Source: Xenopus tropicalis
Lineage: Eukaryota > Chordata > Amphibia > Anura > Pipidae
Assembly (NCBI RefSeq): GCF_000004195.4
Contig: NC_030683.2
Location: forward strand, 75,053,764 to 75,117,763
Length of the DNA stretch: 64,000 nucleotides
Direction: 5' to 3'
The notes beneath the pieces are model-generated. The model saw only the letters and a list, made by a program, of their open reading frames with translations. It searched no databases and was not told the DNA's origin. Both the position numbers and the translations under genes were made by a program. Of the stretch, positions 23,311-36,600 are shown one piece after another (positions within the stretch are counted from its first letter, which is position 1; every line of letters starts with the position of its first letter).

Positions 23311-25362
23311 GGCTTACAATACGAGGCTTATGATAGAGATAGTTGATACACAAAATATAAAATTATGTGGCTGTGGGGGAAGTATATGTTGGAAAAGTGT
23401 TATGACAGTGTTAGTGAGGAGGCAGAGCTGTCAATCCCCCAGCATGGCAGCAATAAAAGTTGCTGAGGAGACAATGGCTCAGCAGAAATTGCAGTAGTTG
23501 GTGTTCTATAGGATATCCCATATCTGTTTAGTTAGCAGGTAAGAGGTTATGCTTCATGGAACAGATAAGTTTTAAGGGAACATTTTAAACACTGCAGGGT
23601 AGGCGAGTGTCTGAGGTAACGAATTGTACAGGTACGTAACTGCCCTCCCCTTGCTTCTGTATAACTACATATCCCAGCAGTCCTGTGGGTGATTTACAGA
23701 GGTGTAAATGGGAAACATAGCAGCTATTAGTTTTCATATTAATTGGCAAAACAAAAAAAACCCCACTTCTTGTGCATTCTCTTTAATTGCATAATAACTC
23801 AGGTTGGTAAAGTTTGAATTGAATTATTTTTTATTTTGCAGATAATTAATGGTTTTAAAACACGTAACTCCTCAAATGTTCAATAATCTATTCACCCTCC
23901 CTTATATTTAGGAGGGAAAGACGGAGAACAAGTGGAAAGTTACTGGGGGTTGCTGAGAGTTTCCAGCTGGACCTCTAGACACAGAAGGGAGTTAAGAACA
24001 ATAATGACTATACAATTCCTATACCCTACAAATCTTTCACTCCCTGAAAATGGATCTTCCATCGTATGGGCTCTCATTTTACAGATCACAGATGACAGAC
24101 TTACTGCTTGTTCACTCATTATCCGGTATGTTATTTTTGGATGTGCTAACATCCCTAAGTTGATGAACAATTTATTATATGCCATGTTTCCACTTTGTCT
24201 GAAGTTGAATGGTGTCTGATTGCTTCAGTTTGCCTGTGCACAGGTGTCCCTTTTCAGGCTTATTGGAGGATATACAGCAAAATGACACTAAAGCTGTTTA
24301 ACCCTTAGAAACCCAGCATCTGGCACCATCTGTAATACAAATAAAGCACGGAATTTTAATTATCTAGCTTTTCTTCCCATGGAATCTTTTGAGCCTATAA
24401 TTTTAGACATTACAATACAGGCCTGGCTTTAGAAGACTGAACAAAAAGTCTACTATTATTTTAGAAGATACCATGATTTTCAACAAGTGGATCATGTCTG
24501 ACATCTGCCATCCCTAACAGGTCGCACATTGTTTTCTTCCTTGAAATCAGGTGAATTGTGTTTCAATAGAAAAATTGAAAGCATGTCTTGTACTAATCAA
24601 ACATTGTACATCATTAAGCTTTTTCTCTTCACAATATTTATCAAGAGGCAACTGAAAGGTTTCTGAGACAGTTATTAGTATATGTTTTTAGAGTAAAAAT
24701 ACACTATAATATCATAGAAATCAAGAGAATTTACAAATTTAGCCCTAATTACAATGAAAAGTAAAGATGTCACTACAGCAGAAGTTGCCTTCATGAGCAT
24801 GTCTGCCATCATCAAGTGCCATTTTCATACACTGGACACCCCTACACTTGGATTGCGGGTTGGCCCTTGCTTTAGCCACCCTGCTTTACAGCCTGTTTGT
24901 AGACTTTTCCTTGGCTTCAGTGCTACATAATGCAAAACAAGGCAACACAGTTCCAGGCTGTTGGCCCAAAAAAGTTATTTTTTATCTTTAAAACTAGAAC
25001 ATTGCGTGTAACTCTCTCACATACAAATCAATTGCATGATATCCTTGGCAAACATTTCTTTGCAGATAGCAGTGTAATAAAAAAAGCACAGACCATGGAT
25101 ACAAGCTAATGAGGCAGTACTATGGCCCTGTATTTAGTGCAAGTAAGTAGAAAAAATAGCAACAGTGAAAGTCGTACAAAAAACAGGTGGAGCTATTTCA
25201 CATGACTCTCTGGGGCTCTTAGTAAAGCTTTACCACAAAAGAAATAATTGTTGACACTAAGGGACAGACAGGGTGTGGTCCTAGCCCTAATGCTGCATGA
25301 GGCAGCTTTGGAGATGCCTACCCCCACAGACCACCTGAAGGGAGTTGGCAGCAGTGCCCCTT
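23311..25362. other. intergenic, no gene seen
   Basis: No gene, no clear repeat. Overlapping opposite-strand open frames near 23932-24219 lack any recognisable feature. Confidence 0.55.
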
Positions 25363-25515
25363 GGGGCAGAGTTATCAAAGTGTGAGATTACAGCTCTCCA
25401 AAGGAAAGACTCACCCACTTAAACATTGTTGGCAAGCTTCAATATATTACAATCTATAGGAAAACAATCCCTGTTTATGTGACCAAAATAGGTGAGTGCA
25501 GAGGCTCTAATACTC
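25363..25515. repeat. degraded GGGGCAGATTTATCA MITE
   Basis: Starts GGGGCAGAGTTATCAAAGTG followed by TGAGATTACAGCTCTCC and CTCACCCACTT. The opposite arm is weak (AGGTGAGTGCAGAGGCTCTAA). Confidence 0.55.
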
Positions 25516-26224
25516 CTAAATCTGGTTAGGAGTAGATTTTTATCCACCCGTAACATCACATTTTAAACATATGCGGGGTCACTTACAGTAAGGAAGACAG
25601 TGTGTAAAAAATGCCTACAAAAAAACAGCAATTTTTTGCACTTTGCACACTGCCTTCCTAGGATTCTGGATTGCCACAGGTTGCTTGCGCTTTGTTTAGA
25701 AGCACAGTGCTTGTGAATGCACCTATGCAGTTTGGCAGCGTTGTATGAGGAGCAGGAGTGGAGAGGCATATAGATGTCCCTCTTAGTGCCCCTAGCTGTC
25801 CACCAACAAAAGTGATGTGCACATAATTAATACAGGGCTGGCCTGGCACCCTGTGGTATGCACCTTGGTGGGGTCCCATCTTAGATTATGGGGAGCCCTA
25901 AAGTTAGTGTCAGTCATAGTGGTTACAGAGACTTGTGGGGACACAATGACTGAGATCCTTAGCAGGATGTTAGTAAATTTGCAGCTTAGTTTGCAGATCT
26001 AATAAGTGTCTCACAGTAGACAAAACAGGTAACTGAATTCACATGCATCACAACTTAGCACTTGCCTTTTAAAAAGAACTCCTTAGGGGTTATTTATTTA
26101 GACTTCAAACAGAAAGCAGTCTGGGGGCTGTGCTCTGCGTCTATGTACTTGCAGTGCCAAGCCCAAATGAATCCAGCGCTGCTGAAACAGGCAGTGCTGT
26201 ATTCATGTGACTGAAGTTATTAAT

Positions 26225-26340
26225 ATTTTTAACACATATTTATAAAGGCCAACGTATTCCAGAGCACCTTACAATAAAGGGGTCTATACACTGAACATAC
26301 AGATTTTGTACAAAAAAAACCAATAGAAATGGAGGGCCCT
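26225..26340. repeat. fragment of an ATT-led interspersed repeat
   Basis: ACATATTTATAAAGGCCAAC, GAGCACCTTACAATAAAG and GGAGGGCCCTGCC match the better preserved copy at 59016-59195. Confidence 0.55.
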
Positions 26341-26449
26341 GCCAAAAAGGTAGTGGTAGACTGCACCTGTTTTTCACACTTTGCCCTGCAGGTATTTAAT
26401 TAGCCTTTTACCTAGATGTAGTAGAATGTCTCTATTTCTACCATGAGAA

Positions 26450-26850
26450 GTTATTTCAAATGCCCTCCCTGATCTCCTCGGGAGAGAATCCTCCCTATTT
26501 TCTTAAAACTAAACTTAAAGACTACCTCTTGGAGCACTTGCACTGCCCCTGATCTTGGATTAGCACTTTTATTGTAGTGTCACCCACTGTGACCTACAGC
26601 ACTTATATGTGCCTATTTGTGTCTGTAAGTTACCCTCCCATCTAGACTGTGAGCTCTACGGGGCAGGGACCTCCATCCTCCATCCTCTTGTGACTCTTAA
26701 CTTATTGCAACTGTATCTTGTATTTATTGTTATACTTTGTATTTATCTATTATTATCTTTAACCCCCTTTGTATTCATGTATTCTTCTGTACAGCACTAC
26801 GTACATAAGTAGCGCTACATAAATAAAGATATACATACCTACATACATAT
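26450..26850 (+). mobile_element. LINE 3' end (ORF2 C-terminus plus tail)
   Basis: One frame reads MPSLISSGENPPYF then LKTKLKDYLLEHLH and a stop, the F-K-LK-x-LL type ending of non-LTR retrotransposon reverse-transcriptase proteins. Then come GACTGTGAGCTCTACGGGGC, TGCAACTGTATCTTG, a CAGCACTACGTACATAAG block and an ATAAATAAAGATATACATAC tail. The element is severely 5' truncated. I cannot choose between the L2/Rex1/CR1-like families. Confidence 0.65.
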
Positions 26851-27540
26851 GGTCATTGTATAGGGCTGCTATGCAATCACATAAAATAGAGCATGAGAGA
26901 CAGAGAGATGTACAGCCATAGCTTACTTATACAGTTCGTCTAGTGTGGATCGTCAATAGATTAGTCAAATTAGTGCAAGCTAGAACACTATATTTATTCT
27001 GCAAAATGCTTTACCATACCTAAATGAACAGCCACTGAAGCTCTCTCTGTTTGTTTACGATAGTAGTTGACATTCTAGCTTGGTCTGACTTCACTTCCCT
27101 GCCTGCACACTGCTCCCTGGAACAGCTCTAAACTCAGATGACACAGCATAGATAGATCATGTATACAGTGTTTCTTTTCACTGAGAGCAGCAGTTCTGTA
27201 AGTGCTTATGGCTGTATTTACCTTTCTGATAAAGCTTTTTTTTTTACCTTTCCTTCTCTTTTAATGGTAGACTTCAGGCATATAAAAGTCATTTTAGTGA
27301 AGTTTCTGTTTTGTTATATATCACTTCTTTAATAATGCAAATCGACAGAAGAGCTTTTGATATACAAAGAGCAATCATGAGACTCACAGAAAGTTCCTTT
27401 TTCCCACCATGCCCTGGAGAGCTGAGGAAATGCTCTTTTAAGCAACTTTCCATCACTTTAAGCATTTTGCTATGTAAGTGAATAACTGCTAGTTGTGCAC
27501 CCTTCTACATACCATTTATTTATTGTTACAAACATCCAAA
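26851..27540. other. short intergenic stretch 3' of robo3
   Basis: No gene seen. AATAAA signals facing robo3 occur near its right end. Confidence 0.55.
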
Positions 27541-27549
27541 AAGGCTTTT

Positions 27550-28362
27550 GGAATGTTTAGCAAAAATCTTTATTTGTAGCATACAAAATAAGTTTCCTAG
27601 TTACCATAATGCAATCGTTACATGCTGCCTTAAAAGCAGCAGATTGCAACATTACGGTACCTTAAAAGTTGTGGAGACATCCCTTTCTGTCATACAGCAA
27701 GCTCATTTTTATTACCATCTTTCTAAAATGATTACCAATGTCCATGAGTTATTGTCTCTTCTGTCTGCTGTGGTTCTCCCCAAAGAGGTTTTTTCAGGCG
27801 CACCAGCTTAAATATCAGTCCATAATAATGCCGAAATTTTGATTGCAATAGAAAACGCAGCATCCACAGTCCATAGTTTTCCTGTACTGTGAGTAAACCA
27901 CCATAACATTCAGTCAAATGTCCGTGATAACTGTAGGCCTCTTTCAATTCCACGCACCCTAAGTTGATGTTGGCTTTCTCCATAACGCAGTCTTTGAAGG
28001 GACAGCATGCAACACACAGCCTTGTGCTTTCGTCATTCTTTAAATGCAAGAGTGCAAACGTATCCGACTTGTTATAAAACTTGGCACATTTAAAACAGCA
28101 ACATTTTTATGTACAATTTGCCTTTTTAACTTTAACTGTTTATAAATATAGTTCATTCCCTGGATTTCAGATTCATCTGATTAGCAGGAAACAGGCATAT
28201 TTACATGTAAAATAGGAAAAAAGTCCCAAAAAGGTCATAAATAAGCAATGAATGTAAAATATTTTGAACAGTTTTAAAGTGTCTTTAACAAAGAATCTTC
28301 TCGTAGATCTTGGAAGGAAACCTTAACCAACATGGTGCCTTAGTAGCCATTATGGGGTTTCT
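27550..28362 (-). other. robo3: robo3 3' UTR
   Basis: About 0.8 kb from the stop codon to just past AATAAA at 27569-27574. No MITE is seen in it. It happens to contain open frames on both strands (105 codons minus, 87 codons plus); these have no recognised similarity and I do not treat them as genes. Confidence 0.65.
27569..27574 (-). promoter_or_regulatory. robo3: robo3 poly(A) signal AATAAA
   Basis: AATAAA on the minus strand about 790 bases after the robo3 stop. Another at about 27513-27522 (overlapping AATAAATAAA) could be used as well. Confidence 0.6.
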
Positions 28363-28374
28363 TCATCTCTTTTC
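28363..28374 (-). CDS. robo3: robo3 terminal coding exon (EKR-stop)
   Basis: After a run of A/T ending ACAG (28375-28378 on this strand), phase 0 reading gives EKR and TGA, so the protein would end RKEEKR. Human ROBO3 also ends in a basic-acidic tail (KRREEPR). The distance of 4.75 kb from the previous exon and the minimal coding length make this the least certain exon, but the acceptor, frame and following poly(A) signal agree. Confidence 0.7.
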   Translation of the reverse strand, partial: EKR

Positions 28375-30609
28375 CTGTAAAAAAAAACAACAAATCTTGT
28401 TTAATACACAGAAGACAACATAGTACCTTTTCCTAAAAACAACTGGAATGCATGCCATTTTATGTAAAATAATAAAGATAAATAATAATGAAACATTACA
28501 CTTAGCACAAAGTCTTGAAATGTCTCCTAGGTGGAAAATGCCCGGTGATGCAGGCAGCTCAGTACAGCTCAGTACTCAGGCTAATGTCATAGTAATGAAC
28601 TGGGATGCCATCCCTCTACAAAATCACAGTGGAAATACCATTTTTTAAGGTGTTACGGGACAGGTTCCTTTGTAACAATGTCTTTCCAAATCAGTAATGG
28701 AAGCAACAGTAAGGGGCAGATTTATCAAAATGTGAGATTAGAGCTCACCACAGAAAAATTCACCCATTGACAATTATGCTTCTAAAAATCCCATAGGAAT
28801 GAATAGTGAGTGGGTGAATTTTACTTCTCACACTTTGATAAATCTGCCCCTAACAGCTACACTAGATCACCTCTATACAGCATGTTTACTCAAAACACAG
28901 ATTAATATTAAGAACAAAACAAAGCGCAATCAATTAATGCTTCTTAAAACTTGGTGTTTGATTTGCCCATTGCTACAGATAAAGATACACTCTATAATAA
29001 TAATAATTATGTGATACCAATAATATACATTTTCTCAGTTAGGTTCATGGTTCAATTTCAATATCAAAGTTCAATTTTCCTTTAAATAATACATAGGTTT
29101 TCTTCTAGCCACCAAAGCACTAGACTAAATTAAGGGTCATCTAAATAATGGAGTCACTTAGCTAAATGTACTGACAGCATCGTTATACATAAACAAAGAG
29201 GAGAAGTAAAAACAACTTGAGGGTTAAATGTGTTTGACCACTGAGGTGCTGATCCATGGAGAACTAGAGGATCGCTGGCCCCCTCATTCAAACAAGATGT
29301 ATTTTTCTCATTACTTAGACATTTGAGCTTTGTGGGTCATTGTATTTAAAGGTAAAAACTATTTGAAAAGACACAATAAAGCAAAGTCAAATGCCTGCTC
29401 TGTTCCTCTGAATATATATTTCTCTAATAAAATCATGCTCGTCATACACTGATTGATACTTTTAAGGTTACTGAAGTTCAACAAAACCCTGTCACCTAAA
29501 GCAAAAAAAAGAAAAGTACAAAAAAGTAAATATTTTCTCTTGGGAACAAAAGAATAACTGTTTCATGTCTTATGTCTGCCTTGTGATCGTGTTTCTTAAA
29601 CCTGATATTTGATTCTTTATGTTTCTGCTGCTATGCACAGGATAGATGTGCGCCTTTTGGCATCTTTGAAGTTTAGTTGTTGAGATTTTAGTAAAGATGT
29701 AAAAGGCATATACTGTTGGGAAAAACACTGAGAAACCTGAGCAGATTTAAGATGTCCCCAGGCATGCTGTGTAAGCCATGTAACCAAATCTGCTATTGAG
29801 GGCAACCCTTTCTTTACAAAGAGCCACTAAGAGTAGATCCTTGTTACATGACTGAACAAGAAGCCTCTCAGACATCAGTTCAAATTGAAACCTTTACAGA
29901 TTTTGCCCTTTGTAGAGACAGGATATGGAAATCGCGGTATGAATTGATGGCAATGAAAGAATACAATCTTTGAATTTACACATCAAATAAACAACTATAC
30001 ATATGTGCAGCTAGGTAGCAGAAGGGACAATATGAGTCATTTGTAATTTAATATGCATGTATCTAAAATATATCTGGATTTTCCCCCATTTTAAGGTCAG
30101 TTATATATACTGTATATGTGCTCTTTTAAAACCCAACCTAATTACATTTCTTCTAATTATGTTTACATTGATGTTTACATTTTGCCCCTTTGTAAATTAC
30201 AAACAGATATTTTAGCACCTGATCAGATGTTTTCATGGGAAGTTTTCTGTTGGTAACGTTATCTAGTTAATTAGACTAACGCTGCATCTATTAAATTGAC
30301 AGAAGAGATGGCAGAACAAGTTTTACAGCTGTTGCAGCTCTCTCCCTCAGAGTTCATTCGTACTGTGGTTTGTGAAGTGCTGTAGAACTAAACAATTCAC
30401 AAACCTTTGCAACTTAGCACTGTGTTGTATCAATCTTTTAATGAAGTAGTTCTGCATAACAACAGAGTTTTCAAGCAATATATTAAGTGTGACAATTGAT
30501 TTCTGGTACCAGACTTTTCCCATGGTTTGATTGCAATTATTGTATGTAATCCTTGTACAGATCCTTGCCCATTAATTGTATGGAGCTCATGTTCCTTGTT
30601 ATATCTATC

Positions 30610-30652
<43 letters not shown>

Positions 30653-33600
30653 ATCTATCGACATTCTTGAAAAGAAATCTTGTTATATAACCTTGTGTTT
30701 CTATAATCTCTCCATTCCAAAGAATAGGACGAGAAGTATTTATATCTTGTTATAAAAAAAGTAAAAGAAGATTTCACATTGCAGGCCTGAACTGGGATTA
30801 AAATTGGCCCCGGCATTTCAATTACACAGAGGGCCCAAAAGCCTAATAAATAGTGACAGACTATGGCATCTTGCAGCAGCCCCTCTGGCATTTACCAGAA
30901 CTCACAGATTGCCAGTCTGGGTCTGCATTCCTGCCATGATAAGCTGGGGTCTTATTTTTAGCTCTGAACAGGGCATTATAGTGGTAATAAAACAGCCAAT
31001 AAAAACTGAGAATAGTTTAAGAAAAGGACAACAGGCACAGAATGGCTGAATCCAATACCTTGAGCTACTATTGTGAGCTACTAGCTACTATTGTGCAGAG
31101 AATCATCTTTTATATATTTTAGGAACATCCACAGGTTTGGTTTTGCACCCAAAAAAACTAATTACTGATGGTGTGTATATCCTTAAAATATGAATTAGTT
31201 CAATAAACATGTTTATGTTTGGTAGCCACCTTTTTTTTTATATCTTTTATTTTTGGTCAATCATCATCAAGCTAGGAATTGGAGCTGGCGAGGAATGCAG
31301 AGTTATTATTTTGACACCCCCTGACTTATAGAGCCATTCGTGTAAGGTCACACAAGCAAATTTATCTATTTATGTTCCTACATAATTACCATGACATCCC
31401 ATAATTTGTCCCTTGAATGTGACATGCCATGTGTACCTTTTGCTATTGTAACTTTATTGCTCTTGCACTCAAATACATTGAATTGTAGCCCCAGCACAAC
31501 TACAACATAATGATGGTTTTCTGCCCAAATAAGAACAAAACATTTAGTAAAATTAGGAAGTTTGTTTCAAAGTTCAAAACTACAGAACATTACTCATGGG
31601 AAAATCCCTTTCGGTGGGACTTAATAAATACTTTATTTAAAGTTATGATTTGAGTTTGTGAGTTTTTGTGCAAAAATATTTGTATCACAGAATAAAAATA
31701 TGCACGTTCATAAATCTGCCCCATGTGTTAATGAAAAGTTTATTAAACCCAATACTTATTAATGAACTAAAGATGCCCTAACATAACAGATAAATTCAAT
31801 CCATAATCCATCCATCCGTAGTTTCCATTACCAGTTTCTTCTTTACTAAAATGAAGATAGTGCCTGCACTGTTTTATTTTCTGTCAAATACAGATAAAAT
31901 TCCTTTGCATAAATGCTGATCACTGCACTCTACATCGTTTCAAACTATTTGCTGAAACAGACAATGACTATCTTAAGATTTGTTTGCCCTTGAAATGATA
32001 GTGACTTTAAACAGTCTCCTCCCAATCTCTCTTATGTATACTATGAAGACAGAATTGCTTGTGCATTTAGGAAGCTAAATCGGAGCACTTAAATTCTAGC
32101 ATATAATAAATCTGAATTGTGGCAAGTCCCATACTGTAGAACTGCCTGTCAGGCTGTATGTGTGTAGATAAAAATGCTTGTGAAATGCAAACATTGCAGA
32201 ATAGCATTTAAATATATACACAAACTTAAATACAGATGCATTGCATGTGTTCCAAAAATAAGCCACAATGGTTGGAAGACTAATAAATGAATGTAGAAAT
32301 CTGCATTATGTTCCAGGTGTTATTCACAAATGCTATAAAGAGAATACTGTATTCCTGTTGTAAACTATGCAAGTATATTAAGCTACCAAGGACATATACG
32401 GCCATATAAAGGCACAATGCTACGTGTTAAACAGGTCACCTTAGTTCAAGGCTACATCTACTATAAGCCATTATCCAGAACTTCCAAAAAACAGGAATCT
32501 CCCACAGAGTCCATTTTAAGCAATTCATTATTTTTTCTTTTAAATGAGTTCCTTTTTATCTGTAATGATTAATCATTGTGCCTTGTACTTGCAAGGTTTT
32601 TTTTATGGTAAAATGTTTTAAGTACACTTGAGGTATAGTGATACAAATGACAGATATACCCATTATTCAGAAAACCACATTATTATGTATAAAACACATA
32701 TATTTACATTTTATTGGAGTGATTAAACCTTTCCTTCCCCTTTAAGTGTCTAAATAGCTGCCTAGAACACACTAAGATGGATGGCAAGCTCCTGTGTGCA
32801 ACATTGAAGGCCTGGATCAATACTGAGCATTTAACCTGGTGTGGTAAGTTCACTATATAAAATACATCATTTCATATTTGTTTATAGGGTTTGGTTCTCC
32901 TTTAAAGCTCATCTATAGACTCTGGTGCTGGCTGTTATAAAAATAACTGCTTTTAATGCAGCACATCTCACAAGTTGGACTACCCTTAATGTAATAAATG
33001 TATGTTTATTCTTTTCAGAATGTATTATTTAGCAGTATTCTGTCCTTTTATTTTACTAATCATTAGAAAAGAGAAAGTACGAACAGCATAACTGATTTTT
33101 TTCAATCAGAGTTTTATGAACCATACCTCTTTCCGGTCTCCTGTTTTGCTCCTTCCAGATGCCTGACCTCTAGATCCAGCTGACCCTCTGGAGGAGCTGC
33201 TTCCTGTTGTGGAACAATTACTTGACATCTGACTCCGTGATAGGAAGTTAGGTTTACTGTAAGGAATTAGTTCTTCATCTGTAATGTAAGACACATAAAA
33301 CATTAGTGATTTAATGCTATTCATGTAAAAAAAAAAGTCTATATAAATGCACATTTTGAATATTCAGTCATCAAATGAAGCATTTGGGCACTGGCTTGTT
33401 CATATAAATATTAAATATTGCTAGCATTTTGCTGCATATTCTAATTATGCAGCATGTTTTATTTTGAGGAATATTACATATGATCTCACTGAAAGGCTGC
33501 TTAATATGAAACCTCACTGGGCACATAAGCCTTAAGTGTATTAACCGGCTGATCTAGGTGATATAAGCTTTTCAGCTGCTGCTGCTTTGCTGAAACATAA

Positions 33601-36600
33601 ATCTTATGATAAACAAGCAGTGTGTGTCTGATTTGTATTTAATACAGGAATCAGTAAACAGGTAAGATAAGTCACCTGCCATAGTCAATGATTACACTGC
33701 TTGATGGGTTTTTGTAGCCCTCTTATTGTCGTAACATCAAATTAACATAATAAAATGTTTTGTCTTACCATCTCTCTGATGGAATTGAGGTCCTGCTGCT
33801 CCTCGCTGTTGTAATACCCCATTTCTCCGCTCAACTGAAGAAGTACTTGTATCCCTTTCCAAGGACGAGGCTGAACATTCCATACGTAGTCCATTAGTGT
33901 GTGGAGAACATGGTTCCTCATCTGCTGGAGGGGGCTCAGGTGGTGGAGGAAGATCTGCAAAGATTCATAAAAAAAAAAGATTATAGCTATGAAAACATTT
34001 GAGTGAAAGTGAAAATGAGTGAGCTTATGTGTGTTTAGCTAAAAAAAAAAACTGACAAACCAATGCAAAATAATTTGATGGGTTACTCTTTGTCTTTCCT
34101 TTATGCTAAAACAATTATTTAATATACTATGAAAATCCCTCCAACTGCAAATGTAAAACTTGTAATTTTTAATAAAGTCATGAAAGTTCTTCTAATTATA
34201 TATATATAAAAAAACCTATATATAATAAAGATGTGGGTGTTCCTTCACCAACCTTAATATTTTATACGGTACAAACATATCTCTGCAATCTTTAATTTAT
34301 CCAGGATCAACATCAGTAAACCTGCATTACCAAATCCCCACTGGTAAGAAATCTAATCCCCATAGAAAATGAATCCATAAAATCAGGACTGTCCAAGCAA
34401 GCTAATTACTTTTTAGACATAACAGATATCTCAGATTCAATTTTAAGAGATTTTAATTATATTTCCATGCTTCTCATGGACCTAAAAAGCTGTTAATGTT
34501 TTAAAGTTTAAAAATCTAGCAATTTACCTGCTCTGCCGGCATACTTTATCCTAGATATTACATAAACAAGCTGTAACAGTAACATAACTCCTAAACAACA
34601 GGAATGCAATGGATGTGTAGCACAGATTTTTTTACTTTTTTTGTTACTTATTATGGTACCTAAGTAACTGCAGTTCCCTTCAGTGGATCTGACTGGATGT
34701 CTAGCTGTGACTTTGTGACAATCACACTGCTTGCTGTCACTGGCATCAAATCAAAAAATTACATTCTGTCTTTTGGAAAAAAAGACATTTTCTGAATATA
34801 ATCAATTAAAAATTCAGTTCCATTTCAAAAGTAATCTTCACTGTCCCCCACTCAGCAAACAAATGAATAATTAACCCTAATACATCACTGGTCCATATAG
34901 ACACAGATTACTGCGAGTAAAACAGTACAGAATCTGTAACTGATTGTATTTAGAAAGTTTCTTATTTCCGTGAGATGAAGCTTGTATTACATTTAGTTTT
35001 TATAAAAATTACAAGCAGTAAACGATTTCACAAAATGCCATAATAGATAATGTTGCTTCAGTAATAAAGATACAGCATAACATTGTTTGCATATACTACA
35101 TGGTATACTTTAATTAGTGAAGGCAATACACATGTAGATATAAGAAGATCATGTAACATACACAAGAGCAATAATTTGCCAATAACTTATCTTTATAAGC
35201 ATTACTTAATGACTGTTTCTTGTTGAAATTATGTTTCTTGTGTTCCATAAGTGTATTCTAATACTAAATAAGGTAACCCTGAATTTTAAAAATAGGAATA
35301 TTGGAAGTCACTTAAAATGTCACAACCTGTAAGAAAAGCACTTGGGCTGCATCCTGATGCCATTACAGGTGTGAATTTTAGCAATATATGTTACAACCTG
35401 CAGGGGGGAGCTATTACTATTTTTTAGGTCAGAAATGTAAAATCATTATTAATCTATAATATAATGTCACTGTCTTTGTTTCAGCACTGTGGTCGCTTGC
35501 ATATAAATCATTAAAGTGATATTAAATTCCCTGCATTATGCCTGTAGTGAGTGATACATGATATACTGCAGTCTCATGGTTGCTGATTTTAACAGTAAAT
35601 CAAGCCACAAGTACTATGTTAAGTAACTATTTACTACTGGGAGCTAATATAGGGCAAGAATGTAATTCTTGGTTTTCAATTTATGATCCATATTCACCTA
35701 ATACTGATAATATTTCATATCAAACCACTTTGTTTGGTTACTCTTCTGCCTTCAAAGTGTGATGTGGTTAAAACTATCCAATATTCCAGTGACTGGGGAG
35801 GGACAGGAAAGCCATAACTGAGGACTGAGTATAGACACAAGGGATTAATAATTCATCCATCTGTAATGTTTCATCTCAGCTTGAATGCATCTAAAACTGG
35901 TGTATGGGATTTACACATTTGTACATACACATAAGCTTATGCCTAAAGGTCCTCATACACTGGCAGATCCACTCGCTTGGCGATGTCGCCAATCGAGCGG
36001 ATCTTCTCCCGATATCCCCCACCTACATCAACGAGCCGATGCGGTCCCCGATACGACTAGATTTTCTAACCTGCCCAAACGAGATCTGGCCGATTTCAGG
36101 CCAGATATCGGTCAGGCAGGCCCGTCGGAAGTGCCCATATACGGGCCGATTAGCTGCCTAATCGGTCCAAGGGACCGATATCGGCAGCTACTATCGGCCC
36201 GTGTATGGGGACCTTAAGGAGACTTATTTAACCCTTTTTATAAATAAGCATGGAGTTATATGTCAACTTCTTCTATACAGAAATGCATATTGATATATGT
36301 TGTTTAAAATGCTTTAGGTCCACTATACAATTGGTTATATAGACTAGAAATTAATGCTGCAAAATAATAAAATGCTCATTAAATATGTAATGCTTTTCTA
36401 CTTCATAACTGGTGAAACTCCAGCACATGACAGTTTAAAACTAAACCCTTTAAAAAATGTCAAAGGAACAGTAACACCAAAAAATGAAAGAGCTTTAAAT
36501 TAATAAAAATATAATGCACTGTTGCCCTGCACTGGTAAAACTGGTGTGTTTGCTACAGTAACACTACTATAATTTATATAATAAACTGCTGTGTAGCCAC

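Larger units (their letters stand above)
28375..33126. other. last robo3 intron (4.75 kb)
   Basis: Holds the palindromic MITE at 28713-28850, a TCTA microsatellite at 30604-30659, a repeat at 30783-30930 and a degraded MITE-like repeat at 32468-32705. No other exon-like sequence seen. Confidence 0.6.

Noticed and set aside
27732..28049. 105-codon minus-strand frame and 87-codon plus-strand frame in the robo3 3' UTR
   Set aside because: No domain or family resemblance; explained by chance in UTR sequence.
30604..30659. Short repeated units considered as a CRISPR-like array
   Set aside because: It is a simple TCTA microsatellite without spacers, in a vertebrate intron.
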